Source of the DNA: Deltaproteobacteria bacterium
GTDB taxonomy: Bacteria > Bdellovibrionota > UBA1018
DNA length: 25,587 bases
Direction of reading: 5' to 3'
NCBI GenBank assembly: GCA_013286765.1
Contig: JABDFB010000024.1
Span: 1-25,587 of the forward strand
Made by a program: the position numbers and the translations under genes. Shown here one piece after another: positions 24,285 through 25,587 of the stretch; the first letter of the stretch is position 1, and each line of letters starts with the position of its first letter. The notes beneath the pieces were generated by a model that was given only the letters and a program-made list of their open reading frames with translations, was not told where the DNA came from and searched no databases.

Positions 24285-24590
24285 ATGAAGTTTAGCAGGA
24301 TACTTTTCCTTATGGGAACTCTTGTAATGACATTAACGCCAGCTCTGGCCTTTGCAGAGGAAGAAGCAAAAAGTGGTGATCCTTATCGATCCCTGGGTGC
24401 AGCTCTAGCAATCGGATTAGCCGCTTTCGGTGGATCCTTGGGGCAAGGTCGTACCGCTTCAGCAGCATTGGAAGGCATTGCCCGAAATCCAGCTGCTCAA
24501 GGTAAGATTTTTGTTCCAATGATTATCGGCTTGGCGCTGATTGAGTCATTGGTACTTTACGCTTTCGTTATTGCGTTCACAAAGATCTAA
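24285..24590 (+). CDS. atpE: F-type ATP synthase subunit c with N-terminal signal peptide
   Basis: Proteolipid subunit of the rotary ring, 101 residues as I start it. The ATG at 24285 has AAAGGA about 11 bases upstream; the in-frame ATG at 24273 overlaps that SD. The first 24 or so residues (RILFLMGTLVMTLTPALAFA) look like a cleavable signal peptide. The mature hairpin follows: helix 1 with FGGSLGQGRTAS, the loop ARNPAAQGK and helix 2 with IGLALIESLVLYAFV. Glu87 is the ion-binding carboxylate. Gln54, Ser88 and Tyr92 occupy positions that bind Na+ in Ilyobacter-type rings, although ESLxxY also occurs in presumed H+ rings. A hairpin terminator follows. Confidence 0.95.
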   Translation: MKFSRILFLMGTLVMTLTPALAFAEEEAKSGDPYRSLGAALAIGLAAFGGSLGQGRTASAALEGIARNPAAQGKIFVPMIIGLALIESLVLYAFVIAFTKI

Positions 24591-24606
24591 TAGAAGTTCT
24601 AAATTG

Positions 24607-24628
24607 GCCGCCAGATATGCTGGCAGGC
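24607..24628 (+). other. Hairpin after atpE
   Basis: GCCGCCAG (24607-24614) pairs with CTGGCAGGC (24620-24628) around ATATG, with one bulged base. It lies directly after the atpE stop and before the stronger hairpin at 24648. There is no T-run, so it may be a 3' processing or stabilising structure rather than a terminator. Confidence 0.5.
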
Positions 24629-24647
24629 TAGCTAGAGAAATTCAAAG

Positions 24648-24690
24648 GAAATCCTCTGTGCGGTAGTGCAGGGGATTTCTTCTATTTCCT
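24648..24690. terminator. Rho-independent terminator between convergent atpE and the BamD-like gene
   Basis: GAAATCCTCTG (24648-24658) pairs with CAGGGGATTTC (24669-24679), an 11-bp stem with one G-T pair and a ten-base loop, followed by the T-rich TTCTTCTATTTCC. It lies between two convergent genes. The A-rich sequence on the left side suggests it may also work for the minus-strand gene. Confidence 0.75.
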
Positions 24691-24693
24691 ATT

Positions 24694-25545
24694 TCAGCTC
24701 TTATTTCTCTTTTTGTGATTTATTCGCTCAGTGATCCGATGCAGTTTAATCTCGATTACTCTAGGATCAATGTAGTTCCCTTTAAGGGATTGATAAATTT
24801 GAAGGGCTTCATCTAAACGGTCCAGCGTTTCTAGAGATGAAGCTATTCCAAAGCGAGCCTGCGGTACTAAGCTACTATTGGGATATTCCTTTAAAAAGCT
24901 CTCGAAAACCTTGATTGAGGTCAACAGAGTTTTGTCTGTTTTATTTCCGCTGGCTTGTTCCTGTTCCCCCCAGGTTAAGTAAGTATCTCCCAATTCGAAG
25001 CTCGCTTTTTCAGACCAAGACGACTTTGGATAAAAATTTCTGAGTTGTTGAAACGAATCAATCGCCTCTTGAAAGCGCAAGAGATAGAATTGGCTCTTAG
25101 CTATGCGATACCTAAATTCGGGTGTTTCTACGGCTTCAGGCTTCTCTTTTAGTAAGGTCCTGTAGTGTTCAATAGTGTTCTGATAGCGTTCTAATTTAGA
25201 AAATAGCAAATCGCCTATCTGGAGCTTGGCCTCCCAAGCAAGTTGGGGATCATTAGTCCTCTGAACGAAATTCTCAAATTTTTTAATAGCCTCTGGATAT
25301 TGAGCTAAGAATAACGCTTGTGTCATGGCCGCTCTATAAAGAGCCTGAATTCCGAGTTTCCCGGAGTTTTCTTTCGATATGACCCGTTCAAACTCTTTGA
25401 CCGAAGCTTCGTAATTCTTATCGCTCCAGAGTTTTTCCGCCAAGATGTAATGATTCTTAGCGCTGTCCACACTACACCCGCTCAATAACAGAAGACCGCA
25501 GAGTGCTCCAAAACCCGTGTTAAAAACTATGTTCGCCTTACGAAT
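24694..25545 (-). CDS. BamD/YfiO-like TPR lipoprotein, apparent ATT start
   Basis: Predicted outer-membrane-anchored TPR lipoprotein, 283 residues from the start I prefer. The lipobox LLLLSGC (Cys24) is preceded by a basic and hydrophobic signal (RKANIVFNTGFGALCG). Several TPR-like helical pairs follow (YEASVKEFERVI, EAIKKFENFV, YRIAKSQFYLLRFQEAIDSF, SLKVFESFLKEYPNS-type), as in the BamD/YfiO and YbgF families. Between the upstream in-frame stop and the lipobox there is no ATG, GTG or TTG. An ATT at 25545 has GGAG six bases upstream. The TTG at 25485 would delete the signal peptide. Which TPR lipoprotein it is (Bam complex or another) cannot be settled by eye. Confidence 0.7.
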   Translation of the reverse strand: MRKANIVFNTGFGALCGLLLLSGCSVDSAKNHYILAEKLWSDKNYEASVKEFERVISKENSGKLGIQALYRAAMTQALFLAQYPEAIKKFENFVQRTNDPQLAWEAKLQIGDLLFSKLERYQNTIEHYRTLLKEKPEAVETPEFRYRIAKSQFYLLRFQEAIDSFQQLRNFYPKSSWSEKASFELGDTYLTWGEQEQASGNKTDKTLLTSIKVFESFLKEYPNSSLVPQARFGIASSLETLDRLDEALQIYQSLKGNYIDPRVIEIKLHRITERINHKKRNKS

Positions 25546-25587
25546 CGGTATCTCCAGTCCTTCTAAATGAGCCTAAGACTAATTGGG

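Overview
The window looks like chromosomal DNA from a Gram-negative bacterium. It encodes a SurA-like periplasmic chaperone, a BamD-like outer-membrane assembly lipoprotein and a c subunit with a signal peptide. The gene content and the c-subunit style fit the Bdellovibrionota or the old 'Deltaproteobacteria'; this placement is an inference from gene content, not a phylogeny. I see no rRNA, tRNA, CRISPR array or transposase.

Left half (1-12956, minus strand): two tandem sets of respiratory complex I (NDH-1) genes. Reading in the direction of transcription, the first is an 11-gene set A'-B'-C'-D'-H'-I'-J'-K'-L'-M'-N' (12956 down to 2809). It is tightly packed, with several stop/start overlaps. 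Thirty-five bases later a second set A-B-C-D begins (2773 down to the window edge) and runs off the left end inside nuoD. The second set looks canonical in every motif I checked. The first set keeps the overall folds and all Fe-S cysteines of B' and I', but it has lost nearly every conserved membrane-buried charged residue used for proton translocation, in A', H', J', K', L', M' and N'. It also lacks nuoE, nuoF and nuoG. This apparently proton-silent complex I-like paralogue is the most unusual content of the window.

Right half (13137-25587): a divergent and mostly plus-strand block. It holds mfd, a convergent minus-strand gene for an ORF6N domain fused to a DnaA-type DNA-binding domain IV, a SurA-like peptidyl-prolyl isomerase, a phosphomannomutase/phosphoglucomutase, uvrA with a shortened signature region, then an AtpZ-like protein, atpB and atpE (the membrane sector of F-type ATP synthase). 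A hairpin terminator separates atpE from a convergent BamD-like TPR lipoprotein, which appears to start with a non-standard codon. mfd and uvrA both serve nucleotide excision repair.

Two sizeable imperfect inverted repeats are not explained by genes: one in the divergent nuoA'/mfd spacer and one between the canonical nuoA and nuoB. All residue comparisons were made by eye against remembered E. coli and Thermus thermophilus sequences.
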